DNA of 64,000 nucleotides from Alisma plantago-aquatica (GCA_963693085.1 OY856411.1:72088001-72152000); one strand, 5' to 3'. Positions 23,612-35,894 are shown, counted from the stretch's first letter. The notes: generated by a model not told the origin, from the letters alone. Translations and numbers: made by a program.

Positions 23612-25195
23612 ATGGTGCATACGGGCGGAGCATCTTCATCAAGCGCGCACCCCATGGAGATCGAGGAGTTTGTTCCTCCTCCAACCGCTTCCATCTCTCG
23701 TCCACGCCTTATTCACGCCAACATGGAGGCAAGGAAGGTATACGAGGAGATAATGAAGCGGAAGTTCGAGGCCACCCGATATGTGGACCGGGGAATGATC
23801 AGGGAGCTGGGATTCGAGGCCAACTTGGCCTATGTGTTGGCCGGGCAAGCGTGGCACACCAATCGCTTGTATGAGATGGACTGTCATGCGGATGGGCAGC
23901 CGTTTTTCGGTGAATGGCCCACATACAAGGAACTGGTGGCCGAGTTCATGGCGTCTCTTGATATCTGCGTCGTACCAAATGACGTGGTACCATCGGACCA
24001 GACGTGGATCCAGGGAAGGGTGTCCTTCCGACTCTTCAACAACAATTACAACATCACGTTGAAGCAGTTCAACGACATCTTCAACTGGAACCACAGCCGC
24101 AATGATCACCGACGCCCCGACGGCCGCACTGACTATGACAAAATCTTCACCGAGCTAGTTACAGTGCCGGCAGGGAAGACTGTGAGCTACCACAATGCCG
24201 CGGTAGCGGATTTTGAGCACCCATTCGTCCGGGTCTTGCATAGGATGCTGAGCTTGACTTTCTTTGCTCGAAGTGATCTTGCTTTGAGCAAGTTTCAGGA
24301 GAGTGACCTGTTCTTTCTCTACGCACTCCTGAAACGTCAAGAGTGCAACTGGGGGGCGTTCTGGCTATAGCGCGTCCTGGCGGTGAAGAGGAGCACAAGG
24401 AAGGCTCCAATCCATTTTGGTGGTCTTGTCACCAAGTTGGCGCTTTACTTGGGGCTGAACTTTCAGTCCATGACTCCGATTTCTACGCGGAGTAAGGTGA
24501 ACGTGCAACACTTGCACCGTTCAAAACTCATTCTTATCCGAGACGGGTTGGCGTACGCTCATTGCCACGTCAACCAAGCTTACCAGGAGGCATCCCTGCC
24601 GGACGACGTCTTCCACATCGAGGGCAAGCAGCACTTCCGGTGGCCAATCATAGCCATCGAGTCCTCCGAAGAAGACGACGGTGGTGACGAGCAAGAGGGC
24701 GAGGCTGCAGAGGAAGAGGAGGCTTTCACACCTCTTCGAGCACGTGTGGCACCACGGAAGCGTCCTAGGATGCATCCAGGTGCATCTTCATCATCTCAGC
24801 CCCCGCCGCCATCACCACAGCAAGAGCAGCCAGCTGCGGATCCCTACTCCATGCAAGGGATGTACGCCATGCTGCAGGACATACAGCAGACTCAGCTGCA
24901 GCACATGGGTATGTATACCGGTATTCATGACACTACGAGCCGGGTACTTGACAACCAACGGGCTATGTTCGAGAACGAGTGGCTCATCCTCGCCAACCAA
25001 GAGCAAATGCACACCCGGTTGCAGCGGATAGAGACGCAACAGGAGCCCTTCTTTGACCATTACTGGAGTCAAGACTACTTTGGAGGCTATCCACAGCCTC
25101 CGCCGAGGACCTAATATGATCCAAGCTTCCAGGGGGAGTACCCGTCTTGGGATCCTACGGCACCACAATACCCACCACCGCCTCCGCAAGATTGA
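23612..25195 (+). pseudogene. A1 ORF2, ATHILA ORF1-like protein, two early stops
   Basis: One frame of 527 codons from ATG 23612 to TGA 25193-25195 is broken by TAG at 24368-24370 (codon 253) and TAA at 25112-25114 (codon 501). The start MVHTGGASSS lies at the end of a CT-rich leader. The N-terminal half (about residues 20-290) resembles the plant-specific ATHILA ORF-1 / putative plant transposon protein domain (GMIRELGFEANLAYV, VSFRLFNNNYNITLKQFNDIF). This domain usually lies after pol and has unknown function. The C-terminal third is acidic then Pro/Gln-rich with a coiled-coil-like segment (MLQDIQQTQLQHMG) and ends in a Pro-rich tail. I see no clear signal peptide or membrane span, so an envelope role is not supported. 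Confidence 0.8.
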
Positions 25196-26735
25196 TCAGG
25201 GTATCACTGTTCCGCCCTTAAGTTAGTCTTTGACTATGAGGCCATAGTCGGATTCAAGCTTAGGGGGGTGGCTGGAACAGCTCTATCTTTTATCTTTTCT
25301 TTAGTTGTTTTTAGTTTCTGCTTTGTTATTTGTTTTTGCAATTTTAAGTTTTTATTTAGGATCCACATCTATCTAGTGTAATCGTGGATGTCTTAAAAAT
25401 TGTCATCTTGCTGTTTTCATGGGGAAATTAAGGGAATTTAAAATTTTTCTATGTCATTTGGATAGCTTAACTTGGTTGTCCTTGGGGAACTTGTTCTATG
25501 AAAATGATTGATTATGTCAACTTTGAAGCAATATGTCATACTCACACCCCCATTGACTCATGAAAAGTGGATAGTAACGGTTGTTTGAGCCTAACCTAAT
25601 CAAATGGTAATGAGACCTTAATCAGATGTAAGAGAAAGAACCCTTTAAACTACTACACATGTCAGTAAGGAGGGACACATAATTTTCTTCTAAGGTTCAG
25701 TCACTTAATCTTGTGATCATTCCACCCCATTTTCTATAATCCACCCAAGAATTGGAAGTAAAGTGCAGTTTCAATTTCTTTTGCGTGCATAGCATGTAGA
25801 TAGGGTTTGCATTCCTATTTTCATAATTTTGCATACAACGAAAAAAAATATACGATGATACATGCACATTACCTTTAGGTGCATGTCATGTAGTTGCACT
25901 CATAACTTTCATGATTTTCATGCATAAGTACACCATGTACCTCAGTTGTCCTGAAAAGTGATCTAAATTGTTCCATACCCTCGCAATAGTAAAAGATTTC
26001 CAATCATGAAGAAAATAGCCTAACACATGTAGCTCTAAGCAATTATGGATATGTGGGCTAAAAGAAAAAAAAACAAAAAAAACAAAAAAAAGAGAAGAGA
26101 ATGTAGAAGGAAATGGAATAAGAGGGAGAAAGGAATGATATCACTTGTATAATAGGGGAATTGAGTACATGATGTGGCTTGAGTAGATTTCTATCTCATT
26201 TTGAGGTAGAAGGTTAGTGCATGCATCATTCCACCCACTTTTAGGCATTAGGGCATTTTTAATGTGCATTTGCATCATTTAGGGCATTTTGTTATATGCA
26301 TACTGAAACTGTGTAATACTTCCATATTCTCCCATGAACCACCCATTCCATCCACCCATTGCTCGAATTGGTAGGCCACCGTGATTTTCTCCTCACTCAT
26401 GATTATAAGGAGGACTGCTTCCATGTAGATGGTAGTTAGGGCGAGCAACGTAGTTTAGGCGATCACAAGATGCACCATGGCTGAATCGGCGAACTTTATT
26501 ATGTTAACTGCCCTATGTGATAGTGTTCATCGGTTTGAAGGATAATTTCTTTTATTGATGGTTATTTTCGCCTATAGGGTAATTACTGTTCTGTGATTAG
26601 GGTAGGCCGGTTTGAGAATGTCCAGTGGGAGTAATGTGGGATGTGGGGTGATGTGTTGATTGTTAGTTGACATCTGCAATTCTATTCTAAGGGTTAGTTG
26701 CTCGAGGGCGAGCAATGTTTAAGCTTAGGGGAGTT
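25196..26735 (+). other. A1 3' untranslated region with polypurine tract
   Basis: Non-coding, T-rich at first, with an A-rich tract at 26058-26102. It ends in AAGCTTAGGGGAGTT (26721-26735), the likely polypurine tract directly before the 3' LTR. No additional ORF. Confidence 0.85.
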
Positions 26736-28355
26736 TGATGCGATGATTTTGAGTCGCATTTATAGACCGATTTCATATGTGTTTTGTGCCTTAATTACTC
26801 ATTTTCATGGATAATATCGCATAATTCACTTAATTTGGTCTTTTGCCATCATTTTATATCAAATCCCCTTTGTTTTACTATTTTGAGCATTAATTATCAT
26901 CTTATTATAAATTGTGTGGATTTACTTGGGCCTGTTGTGAAATTTCAGGAAGAACAAGTATCTGCATCCGTCGATACCATCGACGGATGTCGATACCATC
27001 GACCAAGCCACAGGTTGTCAGCCGAGAAGAGCAATACAGAGTCGATACCATCGACACCCATGTCGATGGCATCGAGATGTCTCCAGGCTGCTGGCGAGGA
27101 TGAAGTCGATACCATCGACGCAAGTCGATACCATCGACACTAGGAGAGCTACAGCGTCGCTAAACGACAACAACCGACGCTAAAGGAGTCGATACCATCG
27201 ACACCTACGTCGATGGTATCGAGATCACCACAGGCGCTCAGAATAAAAGAAAGGAAAGCTGCCGTTAATCTGCTGGGTCGATACCATCGACCCGCGTCGA
27301 TGGTATCGACGCCGGCAGATATGCGTTGGATCTGTTTTGATATCAATCGGACGGCTGTCATTATTTGACGACCTAATTAGGGACTTATACCTAATGACGG
27401 CCGCCCAGAAGGAGGGGAATCTCGTTTTTGATTTTGCACGAGTGCCGAGGAGGAGAGAAAGGAGAACGGAGGCCGAGAAGCTCATCCCGGGTGATTCGGA
27501 CGCTGTCGAAGACAATTTCCACCACCGACAGGCGGGGAAAGCTTGTGTTCTACGCCAAGGATCCACCGGTTGTTCTCCGTTCAGGGGTTTTCCCATTTAT
27601 TTCACGTTTTTCTTATGAATTCCCCAATTTCTACCATGTATTCATGTAAGATGAACATGAGAGGCTAAAACCCTCAATCTTTAGGACCGGGAGTAGCCCG
27701 GGGATACATTGTATGATGATTTTATATTGATAATTCATATTTTTCTCTCATATCCGTGGTATAAATTCGTTTTCTCTATTGCTATTGTTATGTTTGATCA
27801 CCATAATAATAAATTAATGCCCTTAATCACTTCGACAGAAGGATTAACGGTTGAAAAGAGACGAATTCTACATTAATTAATAAAACCCTTGACAAAGGAG
27901 TTGTAAAATTAATGGTGGGAACTGAGGGACCGATCTTAATGCGCTTAGTTTAGGGGAATGATTACTATGACGATGGAATCAACCTAAATCTAAGTAGTGG
28001 ATTACACCACGACAGTGGGTAATTCTCATTTCAGGACACTACCCGGATAGAGAGAGAAGTGTGAGGAATTATATGAAATCTAACACAATGTTGACCCACG
28101 GTGAAACCGCCATCCTAAAGATATCCCTTTTAATTGATTAAATTAACCTTTAATCGATTGTTTTCTTTGTTTGATTTGTATTTTCTTTTAATTTGAACAA
28201 CAAAACCCTACTTTGTTAATCGGTCTAGCTGATTGCGATTAGTTAGTAGAAGTCTCCAATAATTCACGTATCCCTGAGTTCGACTCGGGCCTCACAAGGC
28301 CTATATTACTCGACGCATACACTTGCATTTTTAGCGCGTAGTAAAATACACGTCA
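26736..28355 (+). mobile_element. A1 3' LTR
   Basis: Begins TGATGCGATG and ends ACACGTCA. It is collinear with the 5' LTR (offset 8181 bp), with about 18 substitutions and no indels that I can see. The palindrome array is at 26970-27310. Confidence 0.95.
26970..27310 (+). repeat. Array of ten 15-bp palindromes (A1 3' LTR)
   Basis: Copy of the 5' LTR array with the same five pairs and spacing. Three substitutions fall between the units and none within them. Confidence 0.96.
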
Positions 28356-28480
28356 CCAAACCACGCTCTTAATCCAATATTTCCATCTTTTGCAGAGTTT
28401 TTCCTCATTTTGGTACGTTTATCATCAATAAGGTCGTCCCGGCCCACAAATAAGCTCCACTTGCTTTCGACCTTCCTGAC

Positions 28481-28720
28481 GCCCGATACGAGCACTGCCC
28501 GACAGGGTAGCGCGACACAACTGCGTGCGATATGGGGATGCCACGCAGAAAGAAACTGACGGACGACACGTCTTTTACCCGACAGGGAGCCGAGCTCGCC
28601 ACGACAACCCAAGCTTGTCGCACGACATAGGCCACCCACCGGCAGGCGTCGCCCGTCACGTGACCGATAGCCGACACCCCTGTGCCGAGCGATATCAACA
28701 TCGGCCATCCACCGACCCGC
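28481..28720. repeat. A2 LTR motif cluster (GCCCGAYA and complement)
   Basis: Repeated GCCCGATA / GCCCGACA strings and complements such as TGTCG and TATCGG, for example CCCGA at 28482 and 28498 (step 16) and CCCGAC at 28578. The cluster ends about 55 bp before the TATA box. The copy at 40820-41060 in the 3' LTR is similar; the internal one at 38690-39160 is better defined. Confidence 0.6.
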
Positions 28721-28773
28721 GAACAAGGAGGACACGTGACGCTTCGAGCATCATAACTTTCCCCAATCGGTGC

Positions 28774-28783
28774 CTATAAATAG
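28774..28783 (+). promoter_or_regulatory. TATA box of the A2 LTR (5' copy)
   Basis: CTATAAATAG, repeated as CTATAAATAG at 41128-41137 in the 3' LTR. It follows the CCCGAY cluster. Confidence 0.75.
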
Positions 28784-29287
28784 AAGCTACATGAAGCCGA
28801 AAAGACAGTTCGCACAGTTGGGAACCTTGAGCGATCTTCGGAGGAAAACTGCGAGAGCAAGAGTATCGTGCCTCGATGCTCATCCCGGGAAACTCTAGGT
28901 GAGGTCTTCCTCATCCCGAGAGGGAGGGGATGGTTCACTTAGGACCGTCCCGGGCGACACTGCAGGCCGATATCGGCCAACGTTGATGAGCGACACAAGT
29001 GCCAGACATTAGATGCATCGCTCCATACCTGACACGATATCGAACCCGATACGCTTTGCCCGTCATTAGTGTGCCGCCCGAGAGGGTGTGCCGCCCGACA
29101 CTGCTATATCGGGCTAGGCTCCTGACCGGTATCAGGTTGGAGAACTGCAGTAGTCTGTCGTCCTTCTACATCAAGGAGGCGACATTTATCTTTATTTCTT
29201 TTATTTAATTCTTTACTTATGCATTGTAATTAAGACCTTTAATGTTATGGAAATGGAAAAGCTTAATTACTTGCTGCTCTATGCTTG

Positions 29288-29464
29288 GTGTAATTGTTGG
29301 ATGACTGCTATGTTTAATATCTGAACTCTAGCTTGCATGTTTAGATCGTGTTTCGCTTAGCTGCCGAATTGTGTTTTTCCCATCACAACAACTTCGAGAG
29401 ATGTGTTGTGGCTCTAGTGTTTGGTCTGATTCTGGAGTACGAGAGTGCCTGGAACGGAGTTGCT
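29288..29464 (+). repeat. 177-bp duplication of A2 LTR, left copy
   Basis: Matches 33294-33470 with a few substitutions. In the intact 3' LTR this segment occurs once (from about 41718). The two copies flank the Tekay-type LTR at 29465-33293. Confidence 0.93.
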
Positions 29465-32400
29465 ATAAAGAGTGGGATCCCATAGGGATCCACTCCCTAC
29501 TAAAAATAAAGAGGGCAACATCCACCAATTTTTTTTCTTCTCAAAAGGGGATGAAACCAAATTTATTTAAACATGATTATATCATAACACAAAGTAGCAG
29601 CGGAATTGAAAGACATATCTAACCATTACAAGGCAACTTAACCAACTAACTTTCACCACGCAGGGTGACATAAAGGAAAACTAATAACATATGAAGAACT
29701 AGCTGAGGATCACCTAACAACTTCAAGCCAAGTCTCCCACGAATTCAGCTAACCTTGATGAGGTCCAGGTCCTCCTAGATCTCCTCCTCCTTGACCAACA
29801 CCTGGGGTTGGAAGCGTACCCCAAAAAGGAAAAAGAAAAGAGGATATCAGCAAAATGCTGGTATGAGCATACTAAAAAGGAATTGAGCATTATATTTTAT
29901 GGGAAAATGTACAACAAGTAGAGAAGGCTTCCCATGCAAGAAAATAAGAACTACCCAATCGGGCATAAAAGGAAAGATCATCAAACATATGATAAAAAGG
30001 AATACTTGCCATTGAAAATCAATAATAAAAGTGGTGCCACAAAAGCACTCATAAAGATTTTAGGGCACAAAAACCCATAACAACCTGCATGTATGTGAGA
30101 TAAGCATAACACTAGAACAACATAAATAACAATTGGTGGCCAACCCTTATAAAGTTGAAACCTGATAGAGAATGGCACATAACCAAACTCCCAATGTATA
30201 TTTAAAAATTTGGGCCAACCCCCATAAAGCTGAAACCCGGGTATGAGGCACATAACCACCATCCCAAAATAACAATAAGGGCACATAACCCAAAACCAAT
30301 GTAAATTATATTACTCTAGGGCTACTGAGTCACATAACATGCTTAATAGGGAGGCAAGTAAAAAGTATAGTCAGATTTGTAAATTAATCACCACATAAGT
30401 ATTCATCAATATCAACCACCTCTAAGTGGGCATATAACAACAAATTGTGTTCCATAATGAACAAGGCCTAATAATGATTCCAAAAGAAAGTCATGAAGAT
30501 ATTTTGATCACAAGATCAATAGCAATTAGGGTACTTCACATGAAGCATAATATCCAAGAGGAAAAGATATGGTTTTTAGGTTATTGTCCATAGGACCAAG
30601 AGAAAGGCAATTTAGGTTATTGCTCAATAAAGAAAAGTAGGAGATGATAACATACCTCTCACAGAGTCTAAAACACTTTTCAAAATCCTAAGCAAGATTA
30701 GAGTCCACTTGTCCTATTATAATAACCATATACATGTATTAGCATTACATGCATTCATTAAGAACTCAAAACCCTAAAGTTATCAACTTTTCCTACAAAC
30801 CACCATTTTAGGTCTCAAAAACATCACCATCATTTTATTTAGGATTTTCTGATCAAAATAACATATATTTGTATATTTTCGAGATACTGACTTTTAGGCT
30901 ATTTTTCTTGATTTTTAAGTAATTTAAATCAACTCGAAAAATACATATTCGAAAAACTCAGAATCAAACCACAAAAACATTCTTAATGGATAGATCTCGT
31001 TCTCATGATTTCAAAACACTATTTATTTTTAATTTTTGGAGCAACGAGTAAAAAGTTATGAGTTTTCTTAAAAAGCACCAATTAGAATTTGGCACGTAGG
31101 CAAAGTCGTTTAAACCGAGCGGAGAGAGAGAGGAGTGGGCCCGTTCCATGCTGACCTGGCCCAATGGGAGGCCGGCCCCGTGCTCACATGGCGCCCAACT
31201 AGCCTGGTCAACTCCCGGTTAAAGCAAACAAGAGAAAATGTAAAAGACCGTAGTAACCCTCGCGACAATAGAGAGAAAAGAAGGGAAGTATCAGGGGTAA
31301 AACGGCAAATCATCAGAGATCATCTTCACCCACGCGACATGGACAACAGCAACGAGCTGTTGCTCCTGGAAGAAAAAGGCAAAACCGCTATACTTGACGA
31401 AAATCGACGTTCAGATATGCAAACCAAAGCCAAAGACAAAACGAACTCAACCATACCTTGTATTTCACCGGAGGAGCAACTTGGAGAGAGAGAAAGGCGC
31501 CGCAAGGTAGGGAGCTTCGGCGGCTCTCCGGGGTCCAAACGGAGACTAACAGAGTAATTGAGAAGATAGGCGAGTTGCACAAGTGTCGGCGCACGTAGGG
31601 GTATAGGTATATATAGATGAGGAGGTGTGTGTTACGGTTTCTGAGTTTGGGTTGTGAGAGGAGTTTCGGCCGACCTGGGAACCTCTCAAACGTTCATCAA
31701 AATACGAAATTTTTTTGATAATGTTGTGCGGATTCAAAAAAGGAATCCAACGAGCCGAAAAATTCGTGATTTGGTCGAGAAACGAATGGATATTTGCATT
31801 TGAAAATCGTGTATCTTTTGTTGTTTCCAAAACGGGCTGAAGGTAGAAGATGATGCGGACACCGTTTGATCGTGATCCAAGGGTCCATGGTGGAGCGCGC
31901 ATCATGGTATTTAATGGGTTGCAAACCAATTCGGATTAAAGTCCTTTATTTAATTATTTAACTTTTTGTCTTTCTTTATTTGATGGCTCAAACAGTTTCC
32001 AAAAATAACCAAAATTTGCACCCTGACTTATTTTGACGTGTAGAATCCAAATATAAAATTAGTTTTACCTTTTAAAAATCTTTAAAGTATTAAATAATTC
32101 AAAATATATTTTCTCTTTCCTCATTTATTTATGAATCTATGATTATCTAAAATTATAAAACTTCACCAATAAATAATATTAAGTATGTTAGATACGAATT
32201 TGTTATTATTTCCATTTGTTGAAATTGTTTATTATTTTAAATAATGATTTGAAAGTTTATACACTTTCTCTCTCCTAATTTTATCATCTCATCAAATATT
32301 TTCCAAATTGATTAAAAATTCATCCAATGGTCTATTTTAATATGTATAACACGAATTTGGCATTAATATATTTTTTTGAATACTTTTATTATTTTATTTA

Positions 32401-33293
32401 ATTCATTTAAATTTTAGAACTTATTTAACCTTTTAATTTATTAGAGGCATCTAGAAACCTTCCAAAAATATAAAACTTGGTCTATAAGCAATAATAAACG
32501 TTAGTAACACGTTTTCGAGATTAATTAATTTTTAGCAATATATATTTAATATTTTTTGGTCTTTAAATCATTTTCTCTCTCCAGATTAAAATAAAATATT
32601 AGACATTGACCAAATTAAATGAAAATTTTCTCAAAGGCTTATTTTTATGTTTAGATTATGAATCTGGAGTTATTTTTCTAATTTGAGGACATTAGATATT
32701 TTATTTCACCTTATTGGCTTATTTCCCATTATCTTGTAATATAGGCTTTAATATATTTATTTATTATCCAAATTAGATGATACTTGGCCATTAAGTTTCT
32801 TTTAGATCAATAAAACGAATTTGAGATTATTATTATCCAATAAATTTTCCTTTTAATATATTATTCATTATTTTTATTATTTCTCCCATTAATAATCTAA
32901 TATCTCATTATTCATGTTTTAAGCATTATCTTTTATTCCCTTTTTCTCTTCCTTGCACCCTAAGGCATAGGAAGGATCTAGAACTAATATATATAATCAT
33001 TATCCCACTTAGGATTATATATTTCGTATTTTTGTAGAATTATAACCCATTATCCTCAAAAATGAATATTTTGCCTTTTAAGCACATATCTTAAATTCCT
33101 TTTATTGCTTTTATGATTAATTTGAAAGTATTGGGTAATATTTATTTATGTTCTTCGACTTATGTATGCATTATTATATTCAAGGTCAGCAAAGAGCATA
33201 TTTTAAATCCTTATTTGGCTAAACCTCCAAAAACTAAGGGTTCTAAGCTATTACTCAGGAATAAGATTAATTCATAGGTTTCAGTATGTTACA
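29465..33293 (-). mobile_element. Tekay-like chromovirus LTR segment inside the A2 LTR
   Basis: On the minus strand it starts TGTAACATACTGAAACC (33293), a typical Tekay LTR start, carries a TATA box near 31608 and ends without the expected CA end or PBS at 29465. It starts on the plus strand with a GGATCC-containing inverted repeat (GTGGGATCCC / GGGATCCAC, about 29472-29493). Length is 3829 bp. The U3 part (31700-33290) is strongly AT-rich. No coding domain is visible; the short frames around 30000-31900 are chance. Confidence 0.65.
31607..31616 (-). promoter_or_regulatory. TATA box of the Tekay-like LTR segment
   Basis: GTATATATAG reads CTATATATAC on the minus strand, at a plausible distance from the LTR start. 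Confidence 0.6.
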
Positions 33294-33970
33294 GTGTAAT
33301 TGTTGGATGACTGCTATGTTTAATATCTGAACTCTAGCTTGCATGTTTAGATCGTGTTTCGCTTAGCTACCGAATTGTGTTTTTCCCATCGCAACAACTT
33401 TGAGAGATGTGTTGTGGCTCTAGTGTTTGGTCCGATTCTGGAGTACGAGAGTGCCTGGAAAGGAATTGCTTCAGTAACATTCCACTCTAACTTAAGTCCA
33501 GCAACCTCGAGAGGGGTGTTGATGCTTGGTTAGAGGTACCCGCTCTGAGAGGAGGGGTACAGGGTGCTCCTGTCGTCACTTGCTTTACCAAAGTTTATCC
33601 TTCACACCTTGCTTTAGATCTAGTTTGATCTTTCTATTTCTGTTGCATGAAAACCCCTAAAAAACTGCTAAATGACTAAAACCTTAAATCTTTCTTGTAA
33701 CTCCAGTTGGGGATAGTTTTCTTTGTTTTGTTTGTGACATTTTGTTGTTTCCCCTTGGGGAATTTACTATCTCTTTGTACCTGCCGGAGTGTAGCGTGTC
33801 GATTCGGAGTTCTCAACACTACCACCCTTGTCTCTGTGTTCGACCTCGTATATCTACTTCGACCCCATAAGCAAAGTTGTGGGGGCCTAGAAGAGTTCGG
33901 GTTATAAATTTAAAAGTCCAACTAACTTCAAATCCGCCTCCAATTTTGGACGCGCGATTTAGGACGGTCA
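33294..33970 (+). mobile_element. A2 5' LTR, segment 3, with right copy of the duplication
   Basis: It opens with the 177-bp duplicated stretch and runs to GGTCA at 33970, matching the end of the 3' LTR. The PBS follows. Confidence 0.92.
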
Positions 33971-33976
33971 ACTTTT

Positions 33977-33994
33977 TGGCGTCGTTGCCGGAGA
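33977..33994 (+). other. Primer binding site of A2, two mismatches from A1
   Basis: TGGCGTCGTTGCCGGAGA differs from the A1 Athila site at two positions and lies six bases after the LTR end. Confidence 0.88.
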
Positions 33995-34218
33995 CAAGGC
34001 AAAATGGTACTGTAGACGATTTTGTATCGACTAACTACACTTCCGTGCCTCAAGCTTAGAAATGAGCTTGACAGCACTCTTTTCTTTTTCCTTTTTCCTT
34101 TATTGTTATTATTTTTTGCACAAAATAATAATTCTATTTTTCTATTTTCTGACTCAATTTTTCGTGTCGTTTCAGGAACTCTGAAGAACTGTGACCTGTT
34201 CCACCGAGCTTCGATACC

Positions 34219-35894
34219 ATGTCTCGTTGTGAGCAGTCTCTTTCTGAGGGTGAATGTCAGGGCCAAGGTGAGAGGTCGAGCCAACCTAACTTGGTTGGTC
34301 AGCTTTTCGCCTACATAAAAAGACAGGACACCATCATTAGCCGGCTGGCGCAGGGCGCGCTTCCCAGCCCTGGAGCTTTGAATTCCATGCAACGCCAGAT
34401 GGCAAGCTTGCAGAAGCGCCAGCGTGAGGTCGATCAGTGGCTGACCCAAATGGCTGCTCTGATGAAGGATCCTGTAGGAAAAGCACTTCCCTACCCTGAA
34501 ACTGCCAGAATGGCAGTATTGAGATCTGGAAGGGCGTTGGAGCGCCCTGATGAAGCCAAGCCTGAGCCCAAGCCAAGGCCTGAGGGTGAAACTCCAGCAG
34601 AGGAGGAAGGAAGACAAGCAGACGCTCGAGAGCCTACGCAAGGGTCCCCTGAAGAGCTACCTGGTGGAAGGAATGTTTACGCTCCTAGGATTCCATTCCC
34701 GTATAAGCTGATAAGGGAAAATCTGAAAAAGCATCATGAGAGGTTCATGGAATCGATCAGAAAGATGCATCTTGAAGTGCCCTTCCTTGACGCCTTGGAG
34801 GAGATTCCGACATATGCCAAGTTCCTCAAGGACCTTATCACAAAGAAAAGAAAGGGAGGAAGGGTTGAAATAATGCACCTAGCTTCGTCTTCCTCAGCCT
34901 TCGTGAAACCTGACTTGCCAAATAAGAGAAGAGATCCCGGAGCCTTTATGATCCCGTTCGCCATCAGGGACAATGTCGAGTGAAAAGGTCTCGCGGATTT
35001 AGGGGCAAGCATTAGCCTCATGCCCCTGAGTTTCGCACAAAGGGTGGGTTTAACCGACATGGTTCAAACCAACATGAGTATTGAACTGGCGGACCATACC
35101 TTTAAGAGACCAGTTGGCATTGCCAAAGATGTGCCGATCAGGGTTGGTAATTTCTTCATTCCCTGTGACATAGTCGTCATCGACACAGCAGAAGACGCTC
35201 GCTGCCCGATCATCTTTGGACGTCCTTTCCTGGAGACAAGAAGGGAGTTGATTGATGTCTCTGAGGGGATGATCACCTTGAGGGCCGGAAATGACCATCT
35301 GTACTTCAAGTTGAAGGAGGTCATGAAAGGTCCTTCCCTGGCAGAATCAGCATGTTTCGCGGATAGCTACAATAAGTTCTGTGAGGATATAGAGGAGGGT
35401 ATTCGAACAGTAAACCCCCTTGCGAGGGCTATAAGCTGTCAGGATCCCGACCTCGAAGATCCTGAAGTCACGAGGTATCTCAACCTTTTCGACCTTTCTG
35501 AAGAGAACTTGCACGAAGAGGATGAGGTGGTGGAGTCTGTGAAGTATGCCTCTCTCGAGGAGGAGCCTCAAGAGAAGGCACCCAGACCAAAACCTGAGTT
35601 AAAAGCATTGCCTGACGGCCTGAAGTACGAATTCTTGGATGAAGAACAGAGAAACCTTGTCATCGTAAATGCCAATCTTTTGAGCAATCAGCTAGACCAA
35701 CTTCTTGAGGAGTTGAAGCTCCACAGGGGGGCTATAGGATATTCAGTAGATGATATCAAAGGCCTTAGCCCCGCCTTGTGCATGTATCGCATCAACCTAA
35801 ATGAATCTGCCAAGCCTATGGCTCAACCCCAGAGGAAGTTGAACCAGATGCTCAAGGAGGTCGTCAAGAAAGAGGATTTTACCAGGTACCCATC
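34219..35894 (+). pseudogene. gag-pro: A2 shortened Gag-protease running into the start of RT
   Basis: Frame 1 from ATG 34219 is broken by TGA at 34981-34983 and then runs on. The capsid-type gag domain seen in A1 is missing: the product begins with a Gln/Leu-rich segment (QKRQREVDQW) and a Pro/Glu-rich linker. It goes directly to the region before protease (FPYKLIRENLKKHHERF, KRRDPGAFMIPF). The protease active site reads DLGAS (34996) and GRPF follows. The frame continues into the linker and the RT N-terminus (DIKGLSPALCMYRI) until a deletion near 35880 changes frame. The product could not assemble particles. Confidence 0.85.

Larger units (their letters stand above)
18555..28355 (+). mobile_element. 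A1: young non-autonomous Athila-type element without pol
   Basis: Two 1620-bp LTRs (18555-20174 and 26736-28355), PBS, gag-protease, an ATHILA-ORF1-like frame, a polypurine tract and a 5-bp target duplication CCAAA (18550-18554, 28356-28360) define a structurally complete insertion. By eye the LTRs differ at about 18 positions (about 1.1%), mostly transitions. Reverse transcriptase, RNase H and integrase are absent, with no remnants between 22693 and 23612. It must therefore have been moved by enzymes of another element. It interrupts the A2 5' LTR. Confidence 0.95.
28356..29464 (+). mobile_element. A2 5' LTR, segment 2
   Basis: It continues the A2 LTR after A1, starting with CCAAA, and is collinear with the 3' LTR from 40710. 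It contains CCCGAY motifs, the perfect palindrome GGCCGATATCGGCC (28965-28978) and a TATA box. It ends at GAGTTGCT (29464), where a foreign Tekay-type LTR begins. Confidence 0.9.

Noticed and set aside
22820..23874. Overlapping open frames on both strands through the internal A1 array
   Set aside because: They arise because the palindromic motif lacks stop codons in several frames; the products are motif translations.
23612..25195. A1 ORF2 as a viral envelope protein
   Set aside because: No signal peptide, furin-like site or membrane span is visible; similarity is to the ATHILA ORF-1 family of unknown role.
28525..29208. Several short frames in the A2 LTR as host peptides
   Set aside because: They fall within the LTR, recur in the 3' LTR and contain no domain.
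34219..34983. A2 first frame as a complete novel gene
   Set aside because: The end matches the region before Athila protease and the frame resumes after the stop with the protease active site; it is a truncated gag.
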